Positions 45,469 to 55,762 of a DNA stretch of 64,000 bases are shown piece after piece. The notes beneath the pieces were generated by a model. That model searched no databases, was not told the DNA's origin, and worked only from the letters and a program-made list of their open reading frames with translations. The stretch covers positions 441,071-505,070 of the forward strand of contig SDOX01000145.1 of assembly GCA_004565275.1 (NCBI GenBank), read 5' to 3'. The position numbers were made by a program, and so were the translations under genes. Source of the stretch: Nannochloropsis salina CCMP1776 (taxonomy: Eukaryota; Sar; Eustigmatophyceae; Eustigmatales; Monodopsidaceae). Position 1 is the stretch's first letter, and every line of letters begins with the position of its first letter.

Positions 45469-47364
45469 ATGCCCGTGCACAGGATGTTCGTCCTCACGCT
45501 TTCCTCTTTATGCCTATGGCGTGGTCTACCCTCGGCTTCTGCTTTCTTGGCCGCACGCTTCCCTTCCTTTGCCCCACTCAGTGCCGTGTCCGCCCCTTCG
45601 ATTGCCCGTCATATTTCTGTCTTCCTTCCACCAACCCGCGCCAGCATTCGCATGCTCTCATCGTCGTCCGAGTATTTTGCGGTCATTGACGAGATGAAAG
45701 TGACGGAATTGAAGGAGCATCTCCGGCGCCTGAAGAAACCCGTCTCGGGCACTAAGGGGGTGCTGCAAGAGCGCTTGAAGGAGGCTCTGACGGACACCCC
45801 CGTGCAGCTCAGCAGCATCACAGCCCCCACGTCACCAGAAGCGTTAGTGACGTCCGAAGGGAGTGACCAGGGCATGGACGTGGAGGAGGAAGAGCAACTT
45901 CTGCCCCCAGCCGACCTAGGAGATATTGAGGACGGGCCCCTCGGCAATGGCGGCGGGACAAGGGCGAGTCCCCGGGGCCGCGCCGCCCAGACTTCACGTG
46001 CGTACACCGAGCATGAAGACGCGTACGACCAGACTGGTCGAGGCGAGGGCTCCAGAAGGGGGCCAGGCGGGAGAGCCCCATGGAGGGCGGACGAGGAGGC
46101 GTGGGCGCATGCCTCGGAGGAGGTGGTGGAGATCGGGCAAGAGATGGAGGCAGAAGTGATGAGTTTCTCGGATCTGGGCATCACGGTGCGGTTGGACGGG
46201 CGCTACCGGGGCTTGATCTACGAGGACGAGCTCGACTACCAGCGGGACCGGCAAGGACTGCGGGTAGGGGACCGGTGCGTCGTGTACGTGCAAAAAGTCC
46301 GGCGGGACGGAAAAGTGGACGCGTCGTTTCGGAAGTTCGGAACTTTCCCCAAGCTGCAGGACGGTCGGCAGGTGGTGTGGGACGCGCTTCTGGCCTCTGC
46401 GGACGGGTCGTTGCCTCTTGGGGACCGGAGCGACAGCGAGGAGGTGGTGGCGGCCCTTGGGATCAGCAAGAGCCAGTTCAAAGCCGCGGTGGGCATGCTC
46501 TACAAGGCGCGGCAGGTGCAAGCCCCCGAGCCCTATCGGATAACCCTGGTGCCGGAAGAAGAGAGGGGTGGGGAGGGAGAAGAAGGAGGAGAGGAGGGCG
46601 GGCGGGTGGGGGAGAGAGCGGCCTCGATGCCCGCGTTTCAGGTGCGGCCTGACGGGGAGGAGGGGGGCTGGGGCACCCGCACGGAAGGAAACTGGGACCA
46701 GAAGCGGGAGGAGGCGAAGTGGGCGCCGACCAAGGTCTTCATCCGGGGCCTGCCGTTCTCTCTGACGGAGGAGGACGTGCACAAGATGATGAGCAAGATC
46801 GGCGCGGTGGTGGGGATCCGAGGGATGACCCGGAGGGACGACGGTCGGCCGAGCGGCGTGGCGTGGGTGGAGTACGAGGAGGAGGCGGACGCGGTCACCG
46901 CCAAGGGCGTCTTCAATGGGAAGACCTTCCGGGGGCGGTACCTGGAGGTCTTCAGCATGGAGGAGATGCGGAGCGATCAGCACAGAAGAGGCGGTGGCGG
47001 CGGGTACGAGAAGAAAGGGAGTGGGGGTGGGTACGATCAGAGAGGGGGAGGCGGCCGGCCAGGGGGGTACGACAGGCGCGGGGCGAGTCTTGGAGGAGGG
47101 GATTGGAAGGTAGGAGGTGGGCAACGTCGAGAATTTTCTCCTCGGGGGGGTATGGGCGGCAGTCGAAGCTACGACGCGGATGGCGAAGGGGAGGATAGCT
47201 GGGGGGACGTGGGGATGGCTTGGAAGAACCAGGGGGGGGGGAGCGAGGGGAGGAGGACGGGAGGAGACCGAGGGGGGTATTTCACACCGCGAAAGGGTGC
47301 GGGAGGTATGGAGGATGGATTAAATTTCGATGCGGACTTAGATTTTGGAGAGGACGACGAGTAG
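45469..47364 (+). CDS. Plastid-targeted SAP / S1 / winged-helix / RRM / RGG protein
   Basis: Single exon, 631 residues from the ATG at 45469. Residues 1-26 are a signal peptide ending PSASAFLAARF, a textbook ASAF plastid motif. Then: SAP-like helices (about 70-106, KVTELKEHLRRLKKPVSGTK); an S1-type domain (about 220-287, LGITVRLDGRYRGLIYEDEL); a winged-helix segment (about 290-364, LPLGDRSDSEEVVAALGISK then SQFKAAVGMLYKARQV) like the C-terminus of bacterial CvfB/YitL; an RRM (about 419-499) with VFIRGLPFSL and GVAWVEY; and a Gly/Arg-rich tail. It likely binds nucleic acid in the plastid stroma, perhaps RNA processing or translation (inference). SAP could instead contact DNA. I know no named protein with this domain order. 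Confidence 0.88.
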   Translation: MPVHRMFVLTLSSLCLWRGLPSASAFLAARFPSFAPLSAVSAPSIARHISVFLPPTRASIRMLSSSSEYFAVIDEMKVTELKEHLRRLKKPVSGTKGVLQERLKEALTDTPVQLSSITAPTSPEALVTSEGSDQGMDVEEEEQLLPPADLGDIEDGPLGNGGGTRASPRGRAAQTSRAYTEHEDAYDQTGRGEGSRRGPGGRAPWRADEEAWAHASEEVVEIGQEMEAEVMSFSDLGITVRLDGRYRGLIYEDELDYQRDRQGLRVGDRCVVYVQKVRRDGKVDASFRKFGTFPKLQDGRQVVWDALLASADGSLPLGDRSDSEEVVAALGISKSQFKAAVGMLYKARQVQAPEPYRITLVPEEERGGEGEEGGEEGGRVGERAASMPAFQVRPDGEEGGWGTRTEGNWDQKREEAKWAPTKVFIRGLPFSLTEEDVHKMMSKIGAVVGIRGMTRRDDGRPSGVAWVEYEEEADAVTAKGVFNGKTFRGRYLEVFSMEEMRSDQHRRGGGGGYEKKGSGGGYDQRGGGGRPGGYDRRGASLGGGDWKVGGGQRREFSPRGGMGGSRSYDADGEGEDSWGDVGMAWKNQGGGSEGRRTGGDRGGYFTPRKGAGGMEDGLNFDADLDFGEDDE

Positions 47365-47999
47365 GATGATGGAGTGTGAAAGTTGAATAAGGAAGTAGAG
47401 GGTAAGCTGTGCGGCCCTCTGCTGAAAGGACTGCACTTAAACGTGTCGAATCACGACACAAATCACAACCAAATGAAGCGCAAAGCACGGGGTAAATGTC
47501 ATGGTCTTGAATTTCGGACCGACATTTTCATTACTGTTGTTGAGAGTGATCCTTATTGCGCGAAATTTACTTTTCGAAGTGAGAGCAACGTGCAAGGCAA
47601 GGGAAGAGGCTGACAAGAAAGCTCTCCATCTCGATTGCACCATGACCAGCAAAGCCTCTCCATACATGATAGCCAGTGGCATGTGCTCACACACTCGTAC
47701 AATCGACACTAGCAATTCTTTGCAATTCATTTTTCCGGGCAGACGGGCCAGCTAGCAGCAGAGAGGGAGGAGGTTGGCAGTGCGTCCTTCAAGTATATAG
47801 TCTGAGCTTGAAGTGGGCAATTGTTCCATCCAAGACTAGAGATGGTGACTTTCGATGCGGTGCGATAACATACACACATTACCACGGCTTCGACAGGAAC
47901 AAGTACATACCTCCGCTGCTTGTTTGGATCCCCTTGCGAGTACAAATCTGTCAGTGAGTTATTCGCACGCATCCTAAGTGGCCCCGCCCGGATTACCAG
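47365..47999. other. Intergenic region, no gene seen
   Basis: Between two plus-strand plastid-protein genes. Only short frames; likely 3' UTR plus the promoter of the PDZ-ferredoxin gene. Confidence 0.5.
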
Positions 48000-49161
48000 A
48001 TGGCACCCTGTCGGAATGCCCTCACCGTAGCCCTGCTCACGAGCGGCGCATTTACACAAGCTTTTTGGGTCGCGCCTGCCACACCATGGCTCCATGGCTC
48101 CCGTCACTTCTCAAAAGTCGTAACCGCGCCGCTGATGGCAACATCGGAGACTACCAACTCAAACGTCCCCCCTCCCTTGACACTAGAAGAAATATCGAAC
48201 AAAATAAAATTTGAAATCACCGATCTGGATGCAGGCGCCTACGGCTTAGAGAGCAAGGATGTAGCATATGCAGGTGAGCTACAACCATTGAACTTATAAG
48301 TGTAGACCTGACGGGATGAGCATTTTCTAGCTGCCCCTAGTCGCCTTCCCCCTGTAAGGCCGTCCTACGTCCTTCTGGCCGCATCTTTCCCCCTCTCCCC
48401 CCTTATTCTCTCACGCGACGCACATGCTTCCCCAAAAAACAGTGGAAATTGCAAAGGTTGACATTCCCCTGGGAGAGGGCGGCATTGGGCTGGGGCTGGA
48501 GGAATTACGACGGGGGCAGGACGGGCGCGGGTGCGTGCTCGTCTCCTCCCTACCCCCGGAAGGAAACGCCGCCCAAGCGGCCGGAGACGACGGGAAGATC
48601 CGAGTGGGGGACATGATTTGCTACCTGGGCCAAGAGCCTCGGGGCATGGTGCGGACGGAGGGGTTGGACTTCGAGCAAACCATGGGGGCGCTCCGCCGCT
48701 TCCTGGAGACGGGCGCCCCCGCCATCACCCTGGTGCTGAAACGCCTGGTCTTTCGCGCCTCCTTGGACGTTTCGCTCTCCTACACACCCGGCCCCGACGA
48801 GGAGAGCCAGGGCCGCAAGGCTTGGACCCAAACGCTGCCCATGTTGGCAGGCTCCCAGCTTCGGAAAGAGCTCCTTCGCGCGGGTTTGCCCGTGTACAGC
48901 CAGGACACGCTCCGGTTCGACCAGCCTTACGTGACAGGAAACTGCGGGGGGGAAGGGATCTGTGGGACCTGCCTGGTCCAGGTCTTGGAGGGAAAGGAGC
49001 TCTTGAACGAGAAGGACGAGGTGGAGGCGATGGTGACCCGGAAATGGGGAGCAGCCAACTGGCGCTTGTCCTGCCGAGTCATCGTGGGCGCCACCAACAC
49101 GCCGGGTACCGTCCGTTTTAAATTGATGCCCCAGGCGCCCTTCACCAAGAAGAAGCCGTGA
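48000..49161 (+). CDS. Plastid PDZ-domain [2Fe-2S] ferredoxin-like protein
   Basis: Exons 48000-48273 and 48443-49161 (phase-1 join), 330 residues. The signal peptide ends in TQAFWVAP, an ASAF-like plastid signal. Residues ~92-190 form a PDZ-like domain (GGIGLGLEEL, VRVGD-type strand IRVGDMICYLG, TLVLKRL). The C-terminus is a ferredoxin fold: NCGGEGICGTC gives Cys-x5-Cys-x2-Cys and WRLSCRVIVG the fourth Cys. This spacing and CGTCLVQVLEGKELL resemble plant PnsB3/NDF4, a subunit of the photosynthetic NDH complex, rather than soluble photosynthetic ferredoxin. Role as an electron carrier or assembly factor is inferred. Confidence 0.87.
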
Positions 49162-49560
49162 GTGCGGCCGGCGGGAAGGGAGGGAGGGGGGGAGGGGCCT
49201 GTACAGCGGTTGGTTGGGGGGAGTGGATTCCGGGTCAAGGCGCGGATGGAGAGGAGGGTGGTGAGGTCAATCAGTGCGAGGACGGTGGTAGGTCAATCAG
49301 TGCGAGGACGGTTCTGCTTTCTGTATGTGGGGAACAACGTCCTGGGAAGGCGCGAAGCTATGCATTTCCAAGGAATTAGCCGTGGCCGACGTGCCAGGGG
49401 GGCGACTTGACCGAGTGGTGTCTTTGCTTTCTCGGTCCAGGGCTGGGCTCTTTCTTACGTCGCCAGTCGTCTACTTTGAAGCGCGCAAATCTTGCAGGGC
49501 CCGTGTTCCCAACGCAGCTGTACAGTCCCTTGTACCTCCCTCCACTTTCCCACCCACCTT
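49162..49560. other. Convergent intergenic region
   Basis: Separates the PDZ-ferredoxin gene (+) from CEP104 (-). It holds the 26-bp tandem repeat at 49264 and no supported gene. Confidence 0.5.
49264..49312. repeat. Two-copy 26-bp tandem repeat
   Basis: AGGTCAATCAGTGCGAGGAC recurs with a 26-bp period at 49264 and 49290, in the presumed 3' UTR of the PDZ-ferredoxin gene. Confidence 0.8.
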
Positions 49561-52500
49561 CTACCTCTCCATCTCCTCCCTCCGGGCGTTCCGAGGACAC
49601 CGTGTGATGTAATGCGCCCGCACCCCCTCCTCTGATGCCGGCTCGATCGCATAAAAACATAAAGGGCATACCACCTTTGTCCCCGCTCCCTTTCCCCCCT
49701 CCTCCGCAAAGTAGGCCCCCGGTCCCGTCCTCCAGGCTTCCCACTGGTCCCTCCGGACCGCCAGTCCACTCGCTCGGCAGGCCTCGTACTCCCCTCGCGC
49801 CTCCTCACACTCCTCCAACAGGTGCTCCGGCAGCCCGAAAATCTCGATCACCTGCCCGCACTCCCGACACCGCATCAACAAAGGGCAGCTCGTGAAGTAG
49901 TGGCGGTCCAGCGCCTCCTCTGTGAAGCCGGGGTCGTGCAATCCGCAAAATTGACAGGTTTTCTCCTCCTCTTCCCCCTCCTCCTCCTCCTCTTCTCCCT
50001 CCTCCCCTACCTCCTCCTCGCCTTTGTCTCCCTCGCCGAAAAATGGACCCTCCTTCTCGCTTCTTACGCCCACCTCCCCTCCTTCATTTTCCCCAAAACG
50101 CTGTACGTGATGATGAGGAGGGAAGGGGCCTGCCAGCTGTCCACTCCCCTCTGAGGTGGCACCCGCCCCCGCCTCTCCTTCCCCTTCCACCGATACATGC
50201 GGCGAACGCTGGCGTTGCAGCTGTCGTCCCTGCGGACGGATGGCCTCCTCCTCCTCCTCCTCCTCCTCCTCCTCCTCCTCCTCCTCCTCCTCCTCCTCCT
50301 CCCCCTCCCCCTCCCCCTCCCCCTTCTCCGCATGATGAGCAGATGGGCCGGGAGGACTCCTGGCCACTGGCGGGGACAAACGACTCGCCACCCCATTCTT
50401 TCTACCTCCCCCTCCTTCCCCCCGCCCTTCCCCCGCCCTCCGTAGAGCCGCCCCCCCCTGCTGCTCCCGCTCACTGCCTGGCCCTCCTCCACCTCCCTCC
50501 CCCCCTCCCTCCCTCCCTCCCTCCCGCCCCACCGGTAGCACCCCTTCCGCCAGCACTTGGCGAAAGGCCTCCTCGTACTCGTCCCGCTGCTTCCGCCGCA
50601 GCAAGGGCTCGACGAGGGCGTAGACGCTCCCTCCCACCTGCCTGTACAAGGCCACCGTCACCTCCCTCGCCGCGTCCCGAACCTCCCCCGAAGAATGGGA
50701 GAAGGCCCTCGCCGCTCGCATGAACCCCACCGCCTCCTCCACGGGCATCCCAGCCCCCCCGCCCCCCCTCCCTCCCTTCTTCGCCCCTTCCACCACCAAT
50801 TTCTTCAAGAGCAGCAACCGGCAGAGCACCGTCTTTCCCGCCGAGGCTTGCTTGGGTTGAAGCTTCCTTAACGCGTAGGGCCCCACCCCGCCCACCCCGA
50901 CACAGGCGCTCCCGGCCATGTCAGAGAGGCCCGCCAAGGCCGCGTCCCGGATCCGCTGCTGCCCGTCCCCGAGCTTGAGAACCAGGCTGGCGATCACCGG
51001 TTCGACCAGCGGCCCCACCAGGGAGCGTTTGAAACGGCGGGTTTGAACGGCGGTTAAGAGCGAGTGGAGGAGGAGGAGGGAGGACATGAAGACCTGCACG
51101 ATCTTGTCCTCCACCGCCACGGCCAGCACGTCCGCCACGGCTGGCAGCGCCTCCGCCAAGTCCAGCCCTCCCTCCCCCCCTCCCTCCCCCCCTCCCTCCA
51201 CCAACACCTTAACCTTCAGCACTGCGGCGTCTCGCAGCACCCAGAGCTTGGAGAGAAAGCAGCGTGTCCAGTACTCGCCGAAAACGCAGACCAGGGTCGG
51301 TACCTCCCCCGCCCCCGCGTCCTGCCCCCCCAACACTTCCGGGTATGGTAAATCGTGCACGTCGTAGGTTGGGATCCCCGCCAACGGGTGTGGTCCCGGG
51401 CCTGGCCACGCCCCCTCCCTCTCTCCCCCCTCTCCGTCCCCCTTCCCTTCCCTCGCGCCCGAGCCCGCGGCCCCCGCCCCTCCCTCCCGCCCTCCCTCCC
51501 GCCCTCCCTCCCTCCTCGCCCCGCGCCCACTCAAGGGTCGGTCATCGTCGAAGACGGGGGGCACGCGGGAGGAGCGGGGAGGCGAGGGAGGGAACGCCGG
51601 CGGCAGCGAGCTGGAAGCCGCCTTTTCCTCCCCCTTCAACGGCGCGATCGGATCCGAGTCCTGGTGCAAAGGGTGTGGGAAGCCATTGGCCTCCTCCCCC
51701 GCCCCCGCACTCCCTCCGCCCCCGCCCTGCCCCTCCGCCCATCCCCCCGCCTCCAAAGCCTCCCCTCCCCGCGCCCCGCTCCCGACCGGCATCTCGTCGT
51801 ACTCCCGCATCGTCAAGACCGCTCCCTCCCTTGCACCTGCCGAAGCCCGGGGGGGGCTGACCTGCCCACGGCCACCCTCGCCTACCGCACGCACCGGCTC
51901 TAAAGGCGGGTGATGGACATGCTGGGGCTGGAAAAGCGACCCGGAGGTAGAGACGCCCGCCCCGCCGAACGTGCCTTCCGCCCACAGGGGGCCGATCCGG
52001 CCTTCGACCTCGGCGCGGACCCCCTCGATCTCCTCCTTCAAGGCCTTGGCGCGGTCGTACTCCTCCTCCCGCACCGCCTGCCGCTTCTCTTCCTCCAGGG
52101 TACTGATGCGTTGTCCTCCTTCACGCAAGGCCGCCTCGGCCGCCTTGAGTCGCTTGGCTTCGTCGTAGTTTTCCGCCCGCACCGCCCCCTCCTTGGCCGC
52201 TAGCAAGGCACGGAGCCGCCGCGTCGTGTCCGGGTCGAAGGGGGAGAGCTCGTATGCCAAGTCGTGCACCCCTTCCTCGTCCGCTCCCCCCGCGTGGTGA
52301 GGCGGGAGGGAAGGCTGCGGGCTGGGGTCTGGCCCCCCTTCCCCGAGGAGGTTGATGGCGACGAAGCCCACCTGATTGAAGAGGTTGAATTTGTTGACGT
52401 GGCATCGGTGGATGACCAGCTTCAAAAACCTGCCCGAGCAGGACACGAACACGCTCTTAAGCTCGCGGGCTCGAAAGTTGGACCGTTGGTTGCTGTTCAG

Positions 52501-52761
52501 GGATAGGTATCCCAGGCGTGCGAAGGCCGCCTCCGCGTAGCTTCCACCGTCCCCGACGAAGAGCTCTACTTTGGTGGCGATTTTGGACTGATGCGACAAG
52601 ATCTGGACACGTGACAAGTGACAGGGTGTGTCATGTAGGAGGAGGCCAAGCTCTTGAGGGTAGTCACAGAAGCGCGGAGATTGCCAGCCTTCCGTGGCGG
52701 GGCTGTGGACGTTCAACTCTTCCGCCGGATGTTCAGGGTCCTGCCCCGAGGCATAGACCAC
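49561..52761 (-). CDS. CEP104: CEP104 (centrosome/ciliary-tip protein); first exon not located
   Basis: One large exon, about 1066 residues, preceded by an AACCAG acceptor at 52762, so a short 5' exon with the start codon is missing. The N-terminal jelly-roll matches CEP104: ELNVHSPATEGWQSPRFC, YPQELGLLLH, RELKSVFV and HVNKFNLFNQVGFVAINLLG. Next come helical YDEAKRLK/YDRAKALK repeats, a ~240-residue low-complexity Gly/Glu/Arg insert, a TOG-like helical array (about 550-750), a poly-Glu tract and a C-terminal zinc-finger region (CQFCGLHDPGFTEEALDRHY, CRECGQVIEIF). CEP104 caps growing microtubule plus ends at the ciliary tip. Inserts make it longer than the ~925-residue human protein. Confidence 0.93.
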   Translation of the reverse strand: MVYASGQDPEHPAEELNVHSPATEGWQSPRFCDYPQELGLLLHDTPCHLSRVQILSHQSKIATKVELFVGDGGSYAEAAFARLGYLSLNSNQRSNFRARELKSVFVSCSGRFLKLVIHRCHVNKFNLFNQVGFVAINLLGEGGPDPSPQPSLPPHHAGGADEEGVHDLAYELSPFDPDTTRRLRALLAAKEGAVRAENYDEAKRLKAAEAALREGGQRISTLEEEKRQAVREEEYDRAKALKEEIEGVRAEVEGRIGPLWAEGTFGGAGVSTSGSLFQPQHVHHPPLEPVRAVGEGGRGQVSPPRASAGAREGAVLTMREYDEMPVGSGARGGEALEAGGWAEGQGGGGGSAGAGEEANGFPHPLHQDSDPIAPLKGEEKAASSSLPPAFPPSPPRSSRVPPVFDDDRPLSGRGARREGGREGGREGGAGAAGSGAREGKGDGEGGEREGAWPGPGPHPLAGIPTYDVHDLPYPEVLGGQDAGAGEVPTLVCVFGEYWTRCFLSKLWVLRDAAVLKVKVLVEGGGEGGGEGGLDLAEALPAVADVLAVAVEDKIVQVFMSSLLLLHSLLTAVQTRRFKRSLVGPLVEPVIASLVLKLGDGQQRIRDAALAGLSDMAGSACVGVGGVGPYALRKLQPKQASAGKTVLCRLLLLKKLVVEGAKKGGRGGGGAGMPVEEAVGFMRAARAFSHSSGEVRDAAREVTVALYRQVGGSVYALVEPLLRRKQRDEYEEAFRQVLAEGVLPVGREGGREGGGEGGGGGPGSEREQQGGAALRRAGEGRGEGGGGRKNGVASRLSPPVARSPPGPSAHHAEKGEGEGEGEEEEEEEEEEEEEEEEEEEAIRPQGRQLQRQRSPHVSVEGEGEAGAGATSEGSGQLAGPFPPHHHVQRFGENEGGEVGVRSEKEGPFFGEGDKGEEEVGEEGEEEEEEGEEEEKTCQFCGLHDPGFTEEALDRHYFTSCPLLMRCRECGQVIEIFGLPEHLLEECEEARGEYEACRASGLAVRRDQWEAWRTGPGAYFAEEGGKGAGTKVVCPLCFYAIEPASEEGVRAHYITRCPRNARREEMER
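50245..50330 (-). repeat. (CTC)n / poly-Glu microsatellite in CEP104
   Basis: About 19 CTC units followed by CCCTCC variants. On the coding strand this is GAG-rich and encodes a poly-Glu run. It is prone to length variation. Confidence 0.9.
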
Positions 52762-53847
52762 CTGGTTAGCGGAAAACGTTGTAAATTGTGGAAAAGGACA
52801 TGTTGAGCATCACGGCTGATGAAAATGTGACGCTCAACTGAAAGATGGACGCATTGGATGCGCTGGAAGCTTGTTTAAAATGTCCATGCCTCTTTTTTCT
52901 GTCCTGGTACCCGCAGAGACCACGGCAATAATACACAAACCAATGGAATCCTCCACAAAAATACAACATGCTCTTCTTTTCATTAGCCGACAGTCTAGAC
53001 AAAAGGCGATGTCCATGTTTTCCCAGAAAAATTTGCCCTCACGTCTCTTTTCGCCTCATTTTTCTTCTATTTCGCGCGCTCTTGACCAACATACCTGGAA
53101 ACAAATTTTGCTCATCGCCGCAGAGCGCAACAATCACGGTCCTGTTCCAGCGTTGAAATGATTAAAACGTAAAGTTTGTCCGCCGATAATGGCAGCAAGG
53201 CGCTGCTGGCCTGAGGGAGAAGTGTCACGAGGGTTGGGTGAGGCAAAAAGCCAGGGCTTGATGAGGGCCAAAATCCGGCGCGCGAGGGATACTACGAAAC
53301 CCAGGCCCACGTCCCTGGATAGACTCAGACATGGTCACGGGACTCCACGGACACATTCTGCCCATGCCCCCCCGGCACGACCACCACCACAAGCAGACCA
53401 TGCCCACGTCGCCCTCGGGGGACAGTCCGCGTGTCTCCCGCCTGAGTCCTGGGAGCCAGGACCTAAATCCGGAGGGGCCCAATGCGGCGTCAGGGCCCAA
53501 CCGTTACGAATATTTGAGGGCGTGCTTGAACCGCGATGGCCTTGCGCACAATTTCGCCCCGGATATGGCATCGGGGGAGGGACGGACAGGGGAAAGATTT
53601 AGGAAGAAATTGTGGTACCATGGACCAGGCACCGTGGAGATTCGCTCGCTTTTGGGTTTCGTGGTACATTTGTGGCGTCGCGGCCGACGACTGCGGCGTA
53701 AACCTGACGTTCTCCTGTCCTGTCCGTGCACGCGTGAATCTGCCTCGATTCTTCCTCAAAGCGCGACAACCCAGATGGGTCGCATAATATTACAACATCG
53801 CAGGAGTAATCTTTTGACATGATGCACGTGCACGATGCCTTCCGCAC
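52762..53847. other. Divergent intergenic region with missing CEP104 exon 1
   Basis: Must contain the CEP104 start exon, which I could not fix; a donor-like GTACCAGG near 52.91 kb is one option. A 164-codon plus-strand frame at 53331-53822 is Pro/Arg/His-rich without recognised motifs and is not called. Confidence 0.4.
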
Positions 53848-55762
53848 ATGTTTGTGACAAGTATGTTTGTTGTCCTTTTCCGCATTATTGTTTACGATGG
53901 TGCGTCGTGTTTATGTTCAAGACGCGCACCCGCGTCATTTCTGAGCTTTCGCCACGCCATTCATGAACCAAACCGACAGATATCAATGCCTTCGGACAAC
54001 ATTCACGCCGTTGCTGCTACTCCTCGTGCTTCCGCACCACGCCCCTCTCCTAAGAAGGGACGTACACTTGCGGCACCGGAATCTAGGTTGCAAAGCATGC
54101 GCACACTCACACAGGTAAGGTACCAGACGGGGTGAAGCTCAGGAAAATGCAAATTTGCATGCAACTTCCAACTTGTTGTCCGTATGTACCAGCATTAGCG
54201 GTGCCGTGTGTCAACTCGAGATGCATGTCTGTATGTAGAGCACACTTTCACGCGAGCTAGTTGCACTCCATGCTCCCTCGGAGACCCCTAAAGGATCACC
54301 CCGGACCCATCTTCCAACACCTTGTGCGACGGACCGTCTATGTGTGCGTGGTATGCTGCATCGTTGCCTCCTGGTAAACACTCACTCTAAGGCGATGCAT
54401 CCGCGTCTTGGTCTTCGCATTCGCTCCCTGTTTTAGGTCCTATTGCACGAGCAAAAAGGCATCGTTGAGGTGTCCTGGCAAGACGGCACCCGCGGCCTCT
54501 TCCACGGCGCCTGGCTCCGCGACAACTGTCCGGTCTACTTCGACAATTCGACCGGACAACGCACCAAGAACACCTTACAATTAGGTCCCGAGGCCTACGT
54601 GCTCTCCGCGTGTGCCGCCGGCCCCGCCAAAGGTCAACTCTCGTCCGGCGTCTCCGCCGAATTCCTCCAAGTCACCTGGAAGGACGGGTTCTCGCATGCC
54701 TTCCCCTCAGCCTGGCTTCGGCAGCATTGCTATGAGACACGGCAGCACCATCAGGTGAACCCGCGCATGTGGGGCCGCGACTTGGTCTCCTACTTCCCGG
54801 GCTACGTCCTTCCCACCCTTCCTTACTCGGACGTGGTCAAGGTCGCAGCTGGCAGTGACGCGGGCTGGCAGACCTCCGCACAGGGCTTTGTCCAATGGAT
54901 GGTGCACCTGCGTGACTACGGCGTGGCCCTGATCGAGGACGTGCCCACGACCCCCGGGACTGTCATGAAAATGGCCGACCTGATCGCCTACCACCGGAAG
55001 ACGCACTACGGCAACTCCTTCCAAGTGGTGTCGGCCCGCAAACCCGAACATCTCGCCTACACCCCCGTGGAGCTGGAGGTACACACGGATCTGAACTACC
55101 GGGAGAGCAGCCCGGGCATTCAGCTCTTGCACTGTCTGGCTGCTGACGCGGCGGGGGGCGAGAGCACCTTCGTGGACGGCTTCTGGGTGGCGGAGACGCT
55201 GCGTCGGGAGAGTGCCGAGGACTACCGGACCTTGTGCGAGGTGCCCATTCCCTTCCTGGTCAAGGACGGAGAGGGCTTCCACTACCACAAGATCCCTACC
55301 ATCTGCCTGGACGACGCGGGTCGCCTGGTCGAGATCCATTTCAACGAGCGCACCCGCGGGCCCTTGGAGCTGCCGGCGGCCGTCATGGGCCGCGTCTACC
55401 GAGCCCTGGCGCATTTCCAGGCGATCGCCTGCCGACCTGAGCTGTGCGTGGAGGTGAAAATGAAGGCGGGGGACATGGTCGCGTTCAACAACCGGCGCAT
55501 CTTGCACGGGCGGAAGGCCTTTGACCCTCGGACGGGCATGCGGCACCTGGAGGGGACCTACGTGGACATGGACGAGTTCCTGACCTGCCTGCGCAAGCAT
55601 GGCGTCACGCCCCTGAGCATTGTGCGGGCACAGGAAGGGAGCTGGGCCCGGGTGGTGGAAGGGACGGACGGCTTGGAGGAGAAGGGGAAGCGGCGGGAGC
55701 CCCTTGGCATGGTGGGGATGGGCGGGAAGGGGAAAGGGTCTGCGCCGCGGTCGTCTCTCTGA
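53848..55762 (+). CDS. Gamma-butyrobetaine hydroxylase-like 2-oxoglutarate dioxygenase
   Basis: Exons 53848-54114 and 54437-55762 (phase-0, CAG/GTAAGG to TTTTAG). The product is 530 residues from 53848, or 484 from the next ATG at 53986. The N-terminal Zn/DUF971-like domain (VEVSWQDGTRGLFHGAWLRDNCP) and the TauD/TfdA-type core match gamma-butyrobetaine and trimethyllysine hydroxylases of carnitine synthesis. Iron ligands are visible as HTD (about residue 305) and LHGRKAF (about 444), with RHLEGTYVDMDEF for 2-oxoglutarate. It lies closer to BBOX than TMLH by eye (LQLLHCLAADAAGGESTFVD pattern). Localisation unclear: exon 1 has a hydrophobic then Arg/Ser-rich stretch that could be a mitochondrial signal. 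Confidence 0.88.

Noticed and set aside
45994-47124. 376-codon minus-strand frame opposite the SAP/S1/RRM gene
   Set aside because: The plus strand encodes recognisable S1 and RRM motifs; this frame is Pro/His/Arg-rich shadow.
53331-53822. 164-codon plus-strand frame between CEP104 and the dioxygenase
   Set aside because: No recognisable motif, low-complexity Pro/Arg/His, no evident splice partners.
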